DNA of 16,273 nucleotides from an uncultured Oscillospiraceae bacterium (lineage in GTDB: Bacteria; Bacillota; Clostridia; Oscillospirales; Acutalibacteraceae): assembly GCA_900548545.1 (NCBI GenBank), contig URKX01000042.1, positions 1 to 16,273 on the forward strand. The letters run 5' to 3'. Below are positions 1 to 6,744 of this stretch, one piece after another; within the stretch, counting starts at the first letter, position 1; each line of letters begins with the position of its first letter. Both the position numbers and the translations under genes were made by a program. Below the pieces are notes generated by a model that had not been told where the DNA came from, did no database searches, and was given only the letters and a program-made list of their open reading frames with translations.

Positions 1-30
1 TTTTGACCATCTCCTTTTTTCACTTCCCCC
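1..30 (-). promoter_or_regulatory. Probable ribosome-binding site of a minus-strand gene starting left of the window
   Basis: Read on the minus strand, the left edge carries AAAAAAGGAG followed by ATGGTCAAAA running off the end. AAAGGAG is a strong Shine-Dalgarno match, so a start codon just outside the window is likely. An in-window GTG about ten bases before this site is possible but has a poorer spacing. The gene product cannot be seen. Confidence 0.35.
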
Positions 31-272
31 CTTGACTTTTAATAGTTAATCTTTCGCGTCACGGTGCCCCGGCGGGCAAGTCCGGCCCGGAGGCAAAAGC
101 GCGTGTTCACTTTGATAAAACTGTGCCAACTACAAAGAAGAGTACCACATTTTTCCCCGGATGGCAAGGGCGCGGGGCGGGGAAAGGGGCAGGAAATTTT
201 TGTCCGGGAACAGCATTGGGGGTTTTGGAAAAAAGCCTTGGGGAAGGTCCTGGGAAAAGTGGAACATTTCCC
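31..272. other. Non-coding stretch with no recognised gene
   Basis: No open frame here has coding character, a ribosome-binding site or a recognisable product. The stretch contains a GC-rich imperfect hairpin at 66-94, with a GCC-CCGG arm and a CCGG-A-GGC arm, but no U-tract follows it on either strand. On the minus strand this would be the 5' region of the gene beyond the left edge. I could not find a convincing promoter or match it to a known riboswitch. Confidence 0.4.
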
Positions 273-307
273 AAACAGAAAGGGCCGCCGCGCAATCGCG
301 GCAGCCC
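273..307 (-). terminator. Intrinsic terminator after the CmpB-like gene
   Basis: On the minus strand, a few bases after the stop codon, an 11-bp stem (GGGCTGCCGCG with CGCGGCGGCCC, one G-U pair) closes an ATTG loop at 282-307. It is followed by the U-rich TTTCTGTTT. This is a good factor-independent terminator for the minus-strand gene that ends at 315. Confidence 0.7.
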
Positions 308-314
308 AGGTGTT

Positions 315-1868
315 TTACGGTTTGACAGGAGGGGGCGCAGGCAGTTCCGGTTTGCCCACATATTGCATATGCGGATAGATGAATTCCAGATAGGAATCGG
401 GGAAGTAGGCGTCAAAAAACTCCTGTACAGCGTTGGTAGCGGGGATGTTGTTTACCCGCTCGCTTTGGCGGTACACCGCCCCGCAGGAGAGCAGGATGTC
501 GATCACCATCAGCACGGTGACCACAATGGTGAGGGGGCGCCCCACCCGTTTGGGGATTTTCTGGATAGTTCGAGACATGGCGGGGTAAAGGTCTTTCACC
601 CACACCAGGCCCAAAATCCCCCAGAAAAAGGAAAACATCAAATTGGTGCGGCCGCCAATGTTCAAGGGGGAGTCGCTGTATTCCCAGGACACAGTGCCGA
701 ACACCGCCTGCTGCACAAAGCTGCACAGATACTCGAAGCCGCCGCCGATAAACATACTGGCCAAAAAGATCATGATGTCCTTTTGATTGTACATCCGGTA
801 CAGCAGCAGGGTGATCACCACAGCCCCCAGGCCGTACACCGGGATAAAGGGGCCGAACACCAGGCCCACCCGCACTTGGAATTCGTGGGTGGTCACCAGG
901 GCGAAAACAGTTTCCAAAAGGAAGCCCACCACATTGCCGGTCATGAAGATCCAAAACAGCTTGTCGAAACACAGGCCGAAGGCAAAGGGCCGCTCCTCTC
1001 CAGGGGCCAGCCTTGCTTCATAGGCGGCTCGGGCGTCCTCGTTACGCTTGCGCAGCGCCTCCCAGGAGCGGCGCCGCAGCACATCCACGTTTTGGCGCAG
1101 CTCTTCCAGCTGGGCGTTGTATTCCAGCATTTCCAAATTTGGGAATGCTTTCAGCAGGCGGCGGCGCAGGAGGTTGTTTTGCAGGTCCTTCTCGTACTTG
1201 AGCTTGAGCCGGGCGGCTTCCCGCTGCCAGTCTTTTTCCAGGATCTGGCGGAAATGCTTGCGCCGGTCGTCAATGGCGATGGCGCCTTTAGACAGGTCGG
1301 CTCCCAGTTTGTCAGAGCCCTGGCGCAGCTTGCCGGTGACGTATTGCAGGTTTTTCAGCTTCCGGTTGAGGCCCACCAGGCCGATGGCTGTCGCCAAGAA
1401 GTCTGCCAGCAAAAGCCCGCCCAGAACCGCCAACAGGATCCAGCCTACAGGGGTGGGGATCCGGGAGAAAACTTTGTGGGTGAAGGGGGTGATATAGCGG
1501 ATGATCAGCGCGCCGGCAACGCCCCACAAGATGCTAAACTTTAAGCAAATGTAGCCGTGGAGGTTGTGGGGCTGGTCCGAGTAGTCCCACCACTTTTGAT
1601 GGAAGAGTTTTTCCAGGAAAAAGCCCGCCAAGTATTCCAGGGCGGAGCCCAGCAGCATCCCGCCCACCAGCAGCACCGGCAGGTTCCCCTGGAAAGGCCG
1701 CAGAAGGAAGTCGATGGCCACCACTCCAATGCCGTAGATGGGGCACAGGGGGCCGTTTAAAAAGCCCCGGTTGACAAAGCGCCGCTGACGGATGGCGGCG
1801 AAGACCACCTCGCTGCACCACCCCAAAAAGGCAAACAGAAAGAACGTCCAAAGATAGGTGTAAAGCAT
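315..1868 (-). CDS. Putative ABC transporter permease, two tandem CmpB-like membrane units
   Basis: The 517-residue membrane protein resembles the family annotated as 'putative ABC transporter permease' (CmpB type), whose substrate and partners are not established. It holds two copies of the same unit. Residues 14-122 carry FLGWCSEVVFA, GPLCPIYGIG and EYL...WWDYSD; residues 315-423 carry FLLETVFA, GPFIPVYGLG and EYL...SWEYSD. Each copy is followed by further hydrophobic helices. Between them, about residues 166-295 are highly charged and helical (many Lys, Arg, Glu and Gln), probably a cytoplasmic coiled-coil. The C-terminus is proline-rich. No ATP-binding subunit gene lies nearby, so a transport role is only inherited from the family name. 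I prefer the ATG at 1868 because GGGGA lies six bases upstream; an ATG at 1874 would add two residues. It has its own promoter and terminator, so it is probably monocistronic. Confidence 0.8.
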   Translation of the reverse strand: MLYTYLWTFFLFAFLGWCSEVVFAAIRQRRFVNRGFLNGPLCPIYGIGVVAIDFLLRPFQGNLPVLLVGGMLLGSALEYLAGFFLEKLFHQKWWDYSDQPHNLHGYICLKFSILWGVAGALIIRYITPFTHKVFSRIPTPVGWILLAVLGGLLLADFLATAIGLVGLNRKLKNLQYVTGKLRQGSDKLGADLSKGAIAIDDRRKHFRQILEKDWQREAARLKLKYEKDLQNNLLRRRLLKAFPNLEMLEYNAQLEELRQNVDVLRRRSWEALRKRNEDARAAYEARLAPGEERPFAFGLCFDKLFWIFMTGNVVGFLLETVFALVTTHEFQVRVGLVFGPFIPVYGLGAVVITLLLYRMYNQKDIMIFLASMFIGGGFEYLCSFVQQAVFGTVSWEYSDSPLNIGGRTNLMFSFFWGILGLVWVKDLYPAMSRTIQKIPKRVGRPLTIVVTVLMVIDILLSCGAVYRQSERVNNIPATNAVQEFFDAYFPDSYLEFIYPHMQYVGKPELPAPPPVKP

Positions 1869-1915
1869 TCCCATTCCCCAATTCCAAATCCCCGAAAGCT
1901 CAGGGTAATTTAATA

Positions 1916-1944
1916 AGTATAGCAGATTGTGGCAAGGTTGTAAA
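1916..1944 (-). promoter_or_regulatory. Sigma-A-type promoter for the CmpB-like gene
   Basis: On the minus strand TTTACA (1939-1944) and TATACT (1916-1921) are separated by 17 bases. Each hexamer differs from consensus at one position. The start codon is about 45 bases downstream of the -10 box, giving a short leader. It lies between the stop of nnr and this gene, so the two minus-strand genes can be transcribed separately. Confidence 0.55.
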
Positions 1945-2060
1945 GCAGCTTTTCAATGGGATAAAGATACGCGGCAGCTGCGCCGTTCAGAACGGACAGA
2001 CGGCGTGGAGCGGTTTGGCCGGGAGCCCGAATCCCAGGCTGATTCCCCCGCATCCAGATG

Positions 2061-3578
2061 TTACGCCCCTAACAGCCGGCGGAACACCTGGGGGAGCATC
2101 TCCGGCAGGTCGGTGGGCAGCATGGCCCGCTGGGTGAAGGCCTGGGCGCACAAGTCCCCGGCGTACCCGTGAAGGTAGGCTGCCAGCACGGCGGTTTCAA
2201 AGGCGGAGAGCCCCTGGGCCAAAAACGCCCCCGCCATGCCTGCCAGCACGTCCCCGCTGCCGCCCTTGGCCATGCCTGGGTTCCCGGTGGGGTTCACGGC
2301 ACAGCGCCCGTCCGGGGCGGCGATGACGGTGGCAGCCCCTTTCAGCACCACCACAGCGCCGGTTTCCCGGGCCTTCTGCTGGGCAGCCCCCAGCCGGTCC
2401 GACTGGATCTCCGGGATGGAGTCGTCACACAGCCGGGCCATTTCTCCGGGGTGGGGGGTGAGCACCAGGGGGATCTCCACATTTTCTAAAAAACCCGGGT
2501 GGCGGCTGAGAAAGTTGATGGCGTCGGCGTCGGCTACCAGGGGCCGCTGGCAGTGGGAGAACACCAGGGGGCACACCAGCTCCGACCGCTCCCCCAGGCC
2601 GCAGCCCGTGACGCAGGCAGTGCACTTGCTCAGGGCGTCCAGCAGCAGGCTCTCGCTTTCCTCCCGGCGGTTTTCCCAGTCCAATACCAGGTAGATGGCC
2701 TGGGGCACCGCCTGGGCGACAAGGGGATAGAGCCGCTCTTCCACGGCGATCTGCAGCAGCCCCACGCCGCAGCGCAGGGCAGCCTTTGCCGCCATGACGC
2801 AGGCCCCGGCCATGCCCCAGCTGCCGCACACCAGCAGCAGCCTGCCCATGTCCCCTTTGTTGGCCTGCTGGTCCGGGGAGGACAACACTTCCAGGGGGAA
2901 GTTCTTTTCCGTTTCGAAGATCCTGGTTTCGGCTCCCTCCACCAGGGCGGCGGGCACCCCCACTTGCCGCACCACCGTTTCCCCGCAGAATTCCTTGGCG
3001 GGGTAGGACACGTTGGCGGGCTTTTTCCCGGTGAAGGTCACCGTAACGTCCGCCCGGAAGGCCCCGGGGCTGACCCGGCCGGTGTCGCATTCCACGCCGC
3101 TGGGCAGGTCAGCGGAGAGCTTCAGGCAGGGCAATGCCCCGGCGTATCCCAAAAGCTGGGCGGGCAGCCCGGAAAGCTCTCCCCGGAAGCTGAACCCAAA
3201 CACGCAGTCGATGACCACGTCCGCCTGTTCCAAAGCGGCCCGGGCAGCCTGGTTTTCCCCTGGGAGGACATCCACCTCCGGGGGCAGGGCGGCAAAGGCG
3301 GCGGCTGCCAGGTCAGTTTTGGGGGCTCCCTGGGCCAGGATCACCATGCAAGTAGCCCCTTTTTCAGCCAGCAACCGGGCGCACACAAAGCCGTCCCCGC
3401 CGTTGTTGCCCTTGCCGCAGAGCAGGGCAGCCCGCTTTCCGGCCAGGGGACGGCAGCGGCGCTCCACTTCTTGGGCCACAGCAGCCCCGGCGTTTTCCAT
3501 CAGCTGGGAAAGGGGGACGCCCGCATCCACGGCGGCCATTTCCAAACGCTGCATTTCTTCTCTACAGAACAGTTTCAT
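2061..3578 (-). CDS. nnr: Bifunctional NAD(P)H-hydrate epimerase / ADP-dependent NAD(P)H-hydrate dehydratase
   Basis: This enzyme repairs hydrated NADH and NADPH. The N-terminal domain interconverts the R and S hydrates, and the C-terminal domain dehydrates the S form using ADP. The 505-residue length fits the fused two-domain form found in bacteria. In the epimerase half, GKGNNGGDG (residues 55-63) is the glycine-rich signature. In the ribokinase-like dehydratase half, TPHPGEM (about 374-380) and NPGMAKGGSGDVLAG (about 433-447, with GGSGD) are the characteristic nucleotide-binding and catalytic motifs. The start at 3578 follows a strong AAGGAGGG site; an upstream ATG at 3653 would run through the promoter region and is rejected. 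Transcription is divergent from ribU, from a promoter that overlaps the ribU promoter. I see no terminator directly after the stop. Confidence 0.95.
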   Translation of the reverse strand: MKLFCREEMQRLEMAAVDAGVPLSQLMENAGAAVAQEVERRCRPLAGKRAALLCGKGNNGGDGFVCARLLAEKGATCMVILAQGAPKTDLAAAAFAALPPEVDVLPGENQAARAALEQADVVIDCVFGFSFRGELSGLPAQLLGYAGALPCLKLSADLPSGVECDTGRVSPGAFRADVTVTFTGKKPANVSYPAKEFCGETVVRQVGVPAALVEGAETRIFETEKNFPLEVLSSPDQQANKGDMGRLLLVCGSWGMAGACVMAAKAALRCGVGLLQIAVEERLYPLVAQAVPQAIYLVLDWENRREESESLLLDALSKCTACVTGCGLGERSELVCPLVFSHCQRPLVADADAINFLSRHPGFLENVEIPLVLTPHPGEMARLCDDSIPEIQSDRLGAAQQKARETGAVVVLKGAATVIAAPDGRCAVNPTGNPGMAKGGSGDVLAGMAGAFLAQGLSAFETAVLAAYLHGYAGDLCAQAFTQRAMLPTDLPEMLPQVFRRLLGA

Positions 3579-3590
3579 CTGGTTCCCTCC

Positions 3591-3619
3591 TTGACAGGCG
3601 CGGTTCTCTGTACTAAAAT
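3591..3619 (+). promoter_or_regulatory. Promoter of the FMN riboswitch-ribU transcript
   Basis: TTGACA (3591-3596) is separated by 17 bases from TAAAAT (3614-3619). The -35 box is perfect and the -10 box has one mismatch. The predicted start near 3626 lies just before the riboswitch P1 stem at 3634. The -35 box falls in the untranslated leader of the divergent nnr gene. Confidence 0.65.
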
Positions 3620-3646
3620 GATACCAGCAAATGATCTTCGGGGCAA
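3618..3646 (-). promoter_or_regulatory. Promoter of nnr, overlapping the ribU promoter
   Basis: On the minus strand TTGCCC (3641-3646) and TATCAT (3618-3623) are separated by 17 bases, and a TG one base before the -10 box gives an extended -10. The -10 overlaps the -10 of the ribU promoter by two bases. The -35 lies inside the DNA that encodes the FMN aptamer. The leader to the nnr start is about 30 bases. This is a prediction from sequence only. Confidence 0.5.
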
Positions 3647-3769
3647 GGTGCAATTCCTGACCGGCAGTACAGTCTGCGAACGGGGAGGTTTCCTCTCCGC
3701 CGAACCGGTGTGATTCCGGTACCGACGGTGAACCGCGTTTTCCGCGGCAAAGTCCGGATGATAGAAGAT
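3634..3769 (+). ncRNA. FMN riboswitch (RFN element)
   Basis: The aptamer shows the conserved RFN blocks in order: GGGGCAAGGTGCAATTCCTG, GACCGGCAGTACAGTC, CCGGTGTGATTCCGGTACCG, GACGGTGAACCGC and AAAGTCCGGATG. The ends form stem P1, with ATCTTC at 3634-3639 pairing with GAAGAT at 3764-3769. FMN riboswitches bind flavin mononucleotide and switch off riboflavin synthesis or uptake genes. Here the aptamer is followed by an intrinsic terminator and then ribU, so high FMN should end transcription early. Family membership is very secure; the antiterminator pairing was not worked out. Confidence 0.96.
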
Positions 3770-3821
3770 TTTTGGGGGAGCTGCGTCTTCCCCGGTGTAT
3801 CTCTCATTCATCGAAAAGGCT

Positions 3822-3851
3822 CCCGGACCGTTTACGGCTCCGGGTTTTTTT
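3822..3851 (+). terminator. Riboswitch-controlled intrinsic terminator upstream of ribU
   Basis: CCCGGA-CCG pairs with CGG-C-TCCGGG around a TTTA loop, with a single bulged C, and is followed directly by seven Ts. It sits about 50 bases after the FMN aptamer and 60 bases before the ribU start. This is the expected place for the expression platform of a transcription-terminating riboswitch. Confidence 0.88.
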
Positions 3852-3911
3852 CTGCCTTTTCCCACCCCAGCGGTCTTTTGCGGAGCAAATTTTTCCGAAA
3901 GGGATGGTTCC

Positions 3912-4514
3912 ATGCAAAAGAAAGTAAACGTAAGAACCCTGGCCATGACTGCCATTCTGGGAGCGGTGGCCACCGCGCTGATGTTTTTCAGCTTCAGCGT
4001 CCCCGTTGTCCTCCCCCCCTTCTTGAAAATGGATTTTTCCGAGCTCCCGGCCCTCATTGCCGCTTTCACCATGGGGCCTGTCAGCGGGGCGGTGGTGTGC
4101 CTGATCAAAAACCTGGTGAACCTGCCTTCCTCTGGCACGGGCGGCGCTGGCGAACTGTGCAATTTCCTCATGGGCGTCACCTTTGTGGTGCCGGCGGGAT
4201 TGGTCTATAAATTCCGCAAGGACCGGGTGGGCGCCGTGTTGGGCTCCCTGGTGGGGGCAGTGGTGATGGCTGTTCTCAGCCTGCCTATCAACCTGTTCAT
4301 CAGCTACCCGGCCTACGCTGTGTTCTATGGCATGACCTCCGACAAGGTCATGGATATGTACCAGGTGATCCTCCCCTGGGTGGAAACCCTGCCCCAGGCC
4401 CTGCTGGTCTTCAATATGCCGTTTACATTTTGCAAGGCGTTGTGCAGCGTGATCATCACCTTCGTGATCTATAAACGGATCTCTCCCATCATCAAAGGCA
4501 AAAGCCTGGCATAG
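3912..4514 (+). CDS. ribU: Riboflavin ECF transporter S component
   Basis: The 200-residue hydrophobic protein has about six membrane helices, the usual size for a RibU-type S component. Such proteins bind riboflavin outside the membrane and deliver it with the shared energy-coupling module (EcfA, EcfA', EcfT), which is not in this window. Family-like sequence includes FSVPVVLPPFLKMDFSELPA near the N-terminus and GPVSGAVVCLIKNLVN after it, then a short Arg/Lys-rich loop (YKFRKDRVG) and a basic C-terminal tail. The FMN riboswitch and terminator directly upstream strongly support flavin uptake over another S-component substrate. The ATG at 3912 follows AAAGGGATGG; an upstream frame start at 3795 would translate through the terminator and is rejected. 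The gene is single and ends at a bidirectional terminator. Confidence 0.94.
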   Translation: MQKKVNVRTLAMTAILGAVATALMFFSFSVPVVLPPFLKMDFSELPALIAAFTMGPVSGAVVCLIKNLVNLPSSGTGGAGELCNFLMGVTFVVPAGLVYKFRKDRVGAVLGSLVGAVVMAVLSLPINLFISYPAYAVFYGMTSDKVMDMYQVILPWVETLPQALLVFNMPFTFCKALCSVIITFVIYKRISPIIKGKSLA

Positions 4515-4540
4515 GCGGGGATGTCCAAAAGACGGCAAGA

Positions 4541-4576
4541 AAAAAGGCGCCAGGGCAAAGGCCCCAGCGCCTTTTT
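4541..4576. terminator. Bidirectional terminator between ribU and the convergent gene
   Basis: AAAAAGGCGC at 4541-4550 pairs with GCGCCTTTTT at 4567-4576, with a GGGC/GCCC inner helix. The A-tract and T-tract give a U-run on both strands. It lies 27 bases after ribU and 15 bases after the end of the minus-strand gene, so it probably serves both. Confidence 0.88.
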
Positions 4577-4590
4577 AGTTTTCTGTGGGA

Positions 4591-5130
4591 TCAATTCCGG
4601 CCAAACTTTTCAAACTTCAGTGGCCGGGGGATAAATTTCTTGATGCCTTCCAGAAGCTCTTCATCGGGGTTGAACACCACCAGGGTCTTGCCGGTCTTCT
4701 GGCTGCGTACCACCATGTACCAGGCGTCCCGGTGGTCGGCGTACTCCGTGGCGAAGATCCGGGCGTCGAAGCTCTGGTTCTTCAGGCGGGCTTCGTTCTG
4801 GGTGTAGGGGCCGATGTCCTCGGCGGTGTTGCACTCGAAAGCGGTCATGCGCTTGCGGCTGGAGCGGTTCATGATCTTGTCCACCGCCACATAGCCGTTG
4901 GTCAGGCTGTATTCGTATTCCAGCATCCGCATGGTCATCAGCTTATAGCCGCCAAAGCCGGCGCCCATCACCACCAGCAAGGTGATCATGGGGATGGGAA
5001 GCATCACCATGCCCACCACAAACCCGATGAACACCGCAATGATCATGGCCACCACAATGCCCACCATCACCAGCAGGTCCATGGATTCAAACTTTTTTTT
5101 CACCATACGCTCAATAAAAACGTCGCCCAT
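4591..5130 (-). CDS. Small membrane protein of unknown function (possibly DUF6106 family)
   Basis: The 179-residue protein begins with a short basic stretch (RMVKKKF), then two long hydrophobic segments at about residues 17-62, separated by a short turn near LPIPM. A soluble C-terminal part of about 115 residues follows. The C-terminal part has YEYSLTNGYVAVDKI, FECNTAEDIGPY and HRDAWYMVVRS, and ends with KTLVVFNPDEELLEGIKKFIPR, which looks like a compact beta-rich domain. It resembles Clostridia proteins I recall as DUF6106, but I cannot confirm this. The ATG at 5130 is preferred because AAAGGATGG lies eight bases upstream; the ATG at 5142 lies inside that site. The gene stands alone between its own promoter and the shared terminator, so context gives no functional clue. 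Confidence 0.75.
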   Translation of the reverse strand: MGDVFIERMVKKKFESMDLLVMVGIVVAMIIAVFIGFVVGMVMLPIPMITLLVVMGAGFGGYKLMTMRMLEYEYSLTNGYVAVDKIMNRSSRKRMTAFECNTAEDIGPYTQNEARLKNQSFDARIFATEYADHRDAWYMVVRSQKTGKTLVVFNPDEELLEGIKKFIPRPLKFEKFGRN

Positions 5131-5223
5131 TTTTCTTTCCATCCTTTCAGGAAGCGCCCCGGGGAAGGCTGCGCTTGTTTCAATTGTTAAATGCCCTGCC
5201 AGCGGCAGAGTCCTGTATCATGT

Positions 5224-5252
5224 ATCATACCACAGTATTTCGCCAGATTCAA
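5224..5252 (-). promoter_or_regulatory. Promoter of the small membrane-protein gene
   Basis: On the minus strand TTGAAT (5247-5252) and TATGAT (5224-5229) are separated by 17 bases, with TG one base before the -10 box. The -10 lies inside a short direct repeat (TATCATG then TATCATA on the plus strand). The leader to the ATG at 5130 is about 90 bases and has no obvious terminator. Confidence 0.6.
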
Positions 5253-5358
5253 TAAAACTTTTGTGAACGGGGAAAATGCTTTTGCAGGGAGGCGCTTTAA
5301 AAAAAAGGCGAAAACAGGGGCAAGCGGGCGGCCCTTGAAGAAAATAGACAGCGCCCCC

Positions 5359-5387
5359 TTGAACCCGCGCCCGCTTTGTGGTATGAT
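5359..5387 (+). promoter_or_regulatory. Promoter of the pheST T-box operon
   Basis: TTGAAC (5359-5364) and TATGAT (5382-5387) are separated by exactly 17 bases, with one to two mismatches per hexamer. Transcription should start near 5394, a few bases before T-box stem I. No other good promoter lies between here and pheS. Confidence 0.7.
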
Positions 5388-5399
5388 GAAGCAAAACGC

Positions 5400-5657
5400 G
5401 TGGAAGAAAGAAAGTACCCCTGCCCCGCCCGGCCAGAGAAACCGCGCCACCGGCTGAGAGCGCGGTTCCGAGGCAAGCGGGGGGAAGTTCCTTTTGGAGC
5501 GGCGGCGCTGAAGGGCTGCGGTTTGCGGCCTGGTAGGCCCCGACGGGTTTGGCCCCGTTACAGGCCGGGAAAGGGCAGGGTGCTGCGGCAGCCTGCTGAA
5601 TTTGGGTGGTACCGCGAAGAAGTCTCTTCGCCCCTTAGCTGGGGGCGGAGTTTTTTT
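5400..5657 (+). ncRNA. T-box leader of pheST, probably sensing tRNA-Phe
   Basis: The leader has the diagnostic T-box sequence GGGTGGTACCGCG at 5604-5616. Its UGGU (5607-5610) can pair with the ACCA end of a tRNA with discriminator A, as expected for tRNA-Phe. Stem I begins near AAGAAAGTA at about 5408, has an AGAGA-type distal element near 5435 and CCGGCTGAGAG near 5450. It returns through GCGGGGGGAAG to a likely specifier TTC at 5488-5490, a phenylalanine codon. The terminator stem overlaps the 3' part. When tRNA-Phe is uncharged, the antiterminator should form and pheST is transcribed. The specifier assignment is my inference from position and the downstream genes. Confidence 0.92.
5626..5657 (+). 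terminator. T-box-controlled intrinsic terminator before pheS
   Basis: CTTCGCCCC (5626-5634 region) pairs with GGGGCGGAG (5642-5650), with one G-U pair, around a TTAGCTG loop. Seven Ts follow. It sits directly after the T-box sequence and 40 bases before the pheS start, as in standard T-box attenuators. Confidence 0.88.
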
Positions 5658-5697
5658 GTCCCCAAAATCTCCTACGATCAGGAAGGAAGGAACGCAC

Positions 5698-6726
5698 ATG
5701 AAGGAAACAATCGAAGCCCTGCGGCAAAGCTTTGAAAAAGAGCTGCAGGCTGCCCAAAACAGCGACGTGGTGGAGCGCCTGCGGGTCGCTTACTTGGGCA
5801 AAAAGGGCTCTGTCACCGAGCTGCTGAAAGGTTTGAAGGCCGTTTCCGGTGAGGAGAAAAAAGAGATGGGCCAGCTTGTAAACCAGCTGAAGCGCCAGGT
5901 GGAGGAGGGCGTCGCCCACCGGGTGGAGGCCATCCGCGCTGCGGAAGAAGAGGCCCTGATCGCCTCTGCGGAACAGTATGACGTGACCCTGCCCGTGGAC
6001 CAGTCCGAGGGGTCCTATCACCCCATTACCCTGGTGCAGCGGCAACTGGAGGAGATCTTCTCCTCCATGGGCTTTACCATTGAGGACTATAAAGAGATCG
6101 TCACCGACTATGAGTGCTTTGAGGCGGTGAACATCCCCAAGCACCATCCCGCCCGGGATATGCAGGACACCTACTATCTCTCTAACGGCCAGCTGCTGAA
6201 GACCCACACCTCTGCGGCCCAGAATGCCATTATGAAGAAGTACGGCGCCCCCCTGCGGGCGGTGTTCCCGGGCCGGTGCTTCCGCAACGAGGCCACCGAC
6301 GCCTGCCATGAGAACACTTTCTTCCAGATGGAAGGCATGATGATCGACAAAAACATCTCCATCTCCAACTTGATCTACTTCATGAAGACCATGCTCTCCG
6401 AAGTGTTCGAGCGGGACATCACCGTGCGGCTGCGCCCCGGGTTCTTCCCCTTTGTGGAGCCCGGCTTTGAGCTGGACATCTCCTGCCTGATCTGCGGCGG
6501 CGAGGGCTGCCCCAGCTGCAAGAACTCCGGCTGGCTGGAGCTGTGCCCCTGCGGCATGATCCACCCCAACGTGCTGAAGATGGGCGGCATCGACCCGGAT
6601 GAGTACACCGGCTTTGCCTTTGGCTTAGGGCTGACCCGTTTGGCCATGATGAAGTATGGCATCAAGGACATCCGTGACCTGAACAGCGGCAACCTGAAAG
6701 CCCTGTCCCAGTTCAAGCACGAATAA
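5698..6726 (+). CDS. pheS: Phenylalanyl-tRNA synthetase alpha subunit
   Basis: PheS carries the class II catalytic core of the (alpha-beta)2 enzyme that attaches phenylalanine to tRNA-Phe in the cytoplasm. The 342 residues match the usual bacterial length. Residues 1 to about 85 are the N-terminal helical coiled-coil arm that contacts tRNA. The catalytic domain follows, with motif 2 at GRCFRNEATDACHENTFFQ (from residue 192) and motif 3 at GLGLTRLAMMKYG (from residue 309). A Cys-rich segment (CLICGGEGCPSCKNSGW, about residues 263-279) occurs in a known subgroup of PheS and may bind metal. The ATG at 5698 follows AGGAAGGAA; an in-frame start at 5602 would be inside the T-box and is rejected. 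pheT follows 18 bases after the stop. Expression is set by the upstream T-box. Confidence 0.97.
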   Translation: MKETIEALRQSFEKELQAAQNSDVVERLRVAYLGKKGSVTELLKGLKAVSGEEKKEMGQLVNQLKRQVEEGVAHRVEAIRAAEEEALIASAEQYDVTLPVDQSEGSYHPITLVQRQLEEIFSSMGFTIEDYKEIVTDYECFEAVNIPKHHPARDMQDTYYLSNGQLLKTHTSAAQNAIMKKYGAPLRAVFPGRCFRNEATDACHENTFFQMEGMMIDKNISISNLIYFMKTMLSEVFERDITVRLRPGFFPFVEPGFELDISCLICGGEGCPSCKNSGWLELCPCGMIHPNVLKMGGIDPDEYTGFAFGLGLTRLAMMKYGIKDIRDLNSGNLKALSQFKHE

Positions 6727-6744
6727 GGAAGGGGGAGTTAAATC

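Noticed and set aside
66..94. Riboswitch in the left-edge region
   Set aside because: I compared the GC-rich hairpin by eye with c-di-GMP, ZTP, THF and fluoride riboswitch core motifs and found no convincing match.
123..1544. Long plus-strand frame of 473 codons over the CmpB-like gene
   Set aside because: It is rich in His, Gln and Pro, has no ribosome-binding site and mirrors the minus-strand gene, whose membrane helices and duplicated motifs are clearly the real coding sense.
2499..3713. Plus-strand frame of 404 codons across nnr and into the FMN aptamer
   Set aside because: It runs antisense through recognised Nnr motifs and into the riboswitch; its composition (Gly, His, Gln, Pro) is typical of an antisense shadow of a high-GC gene.
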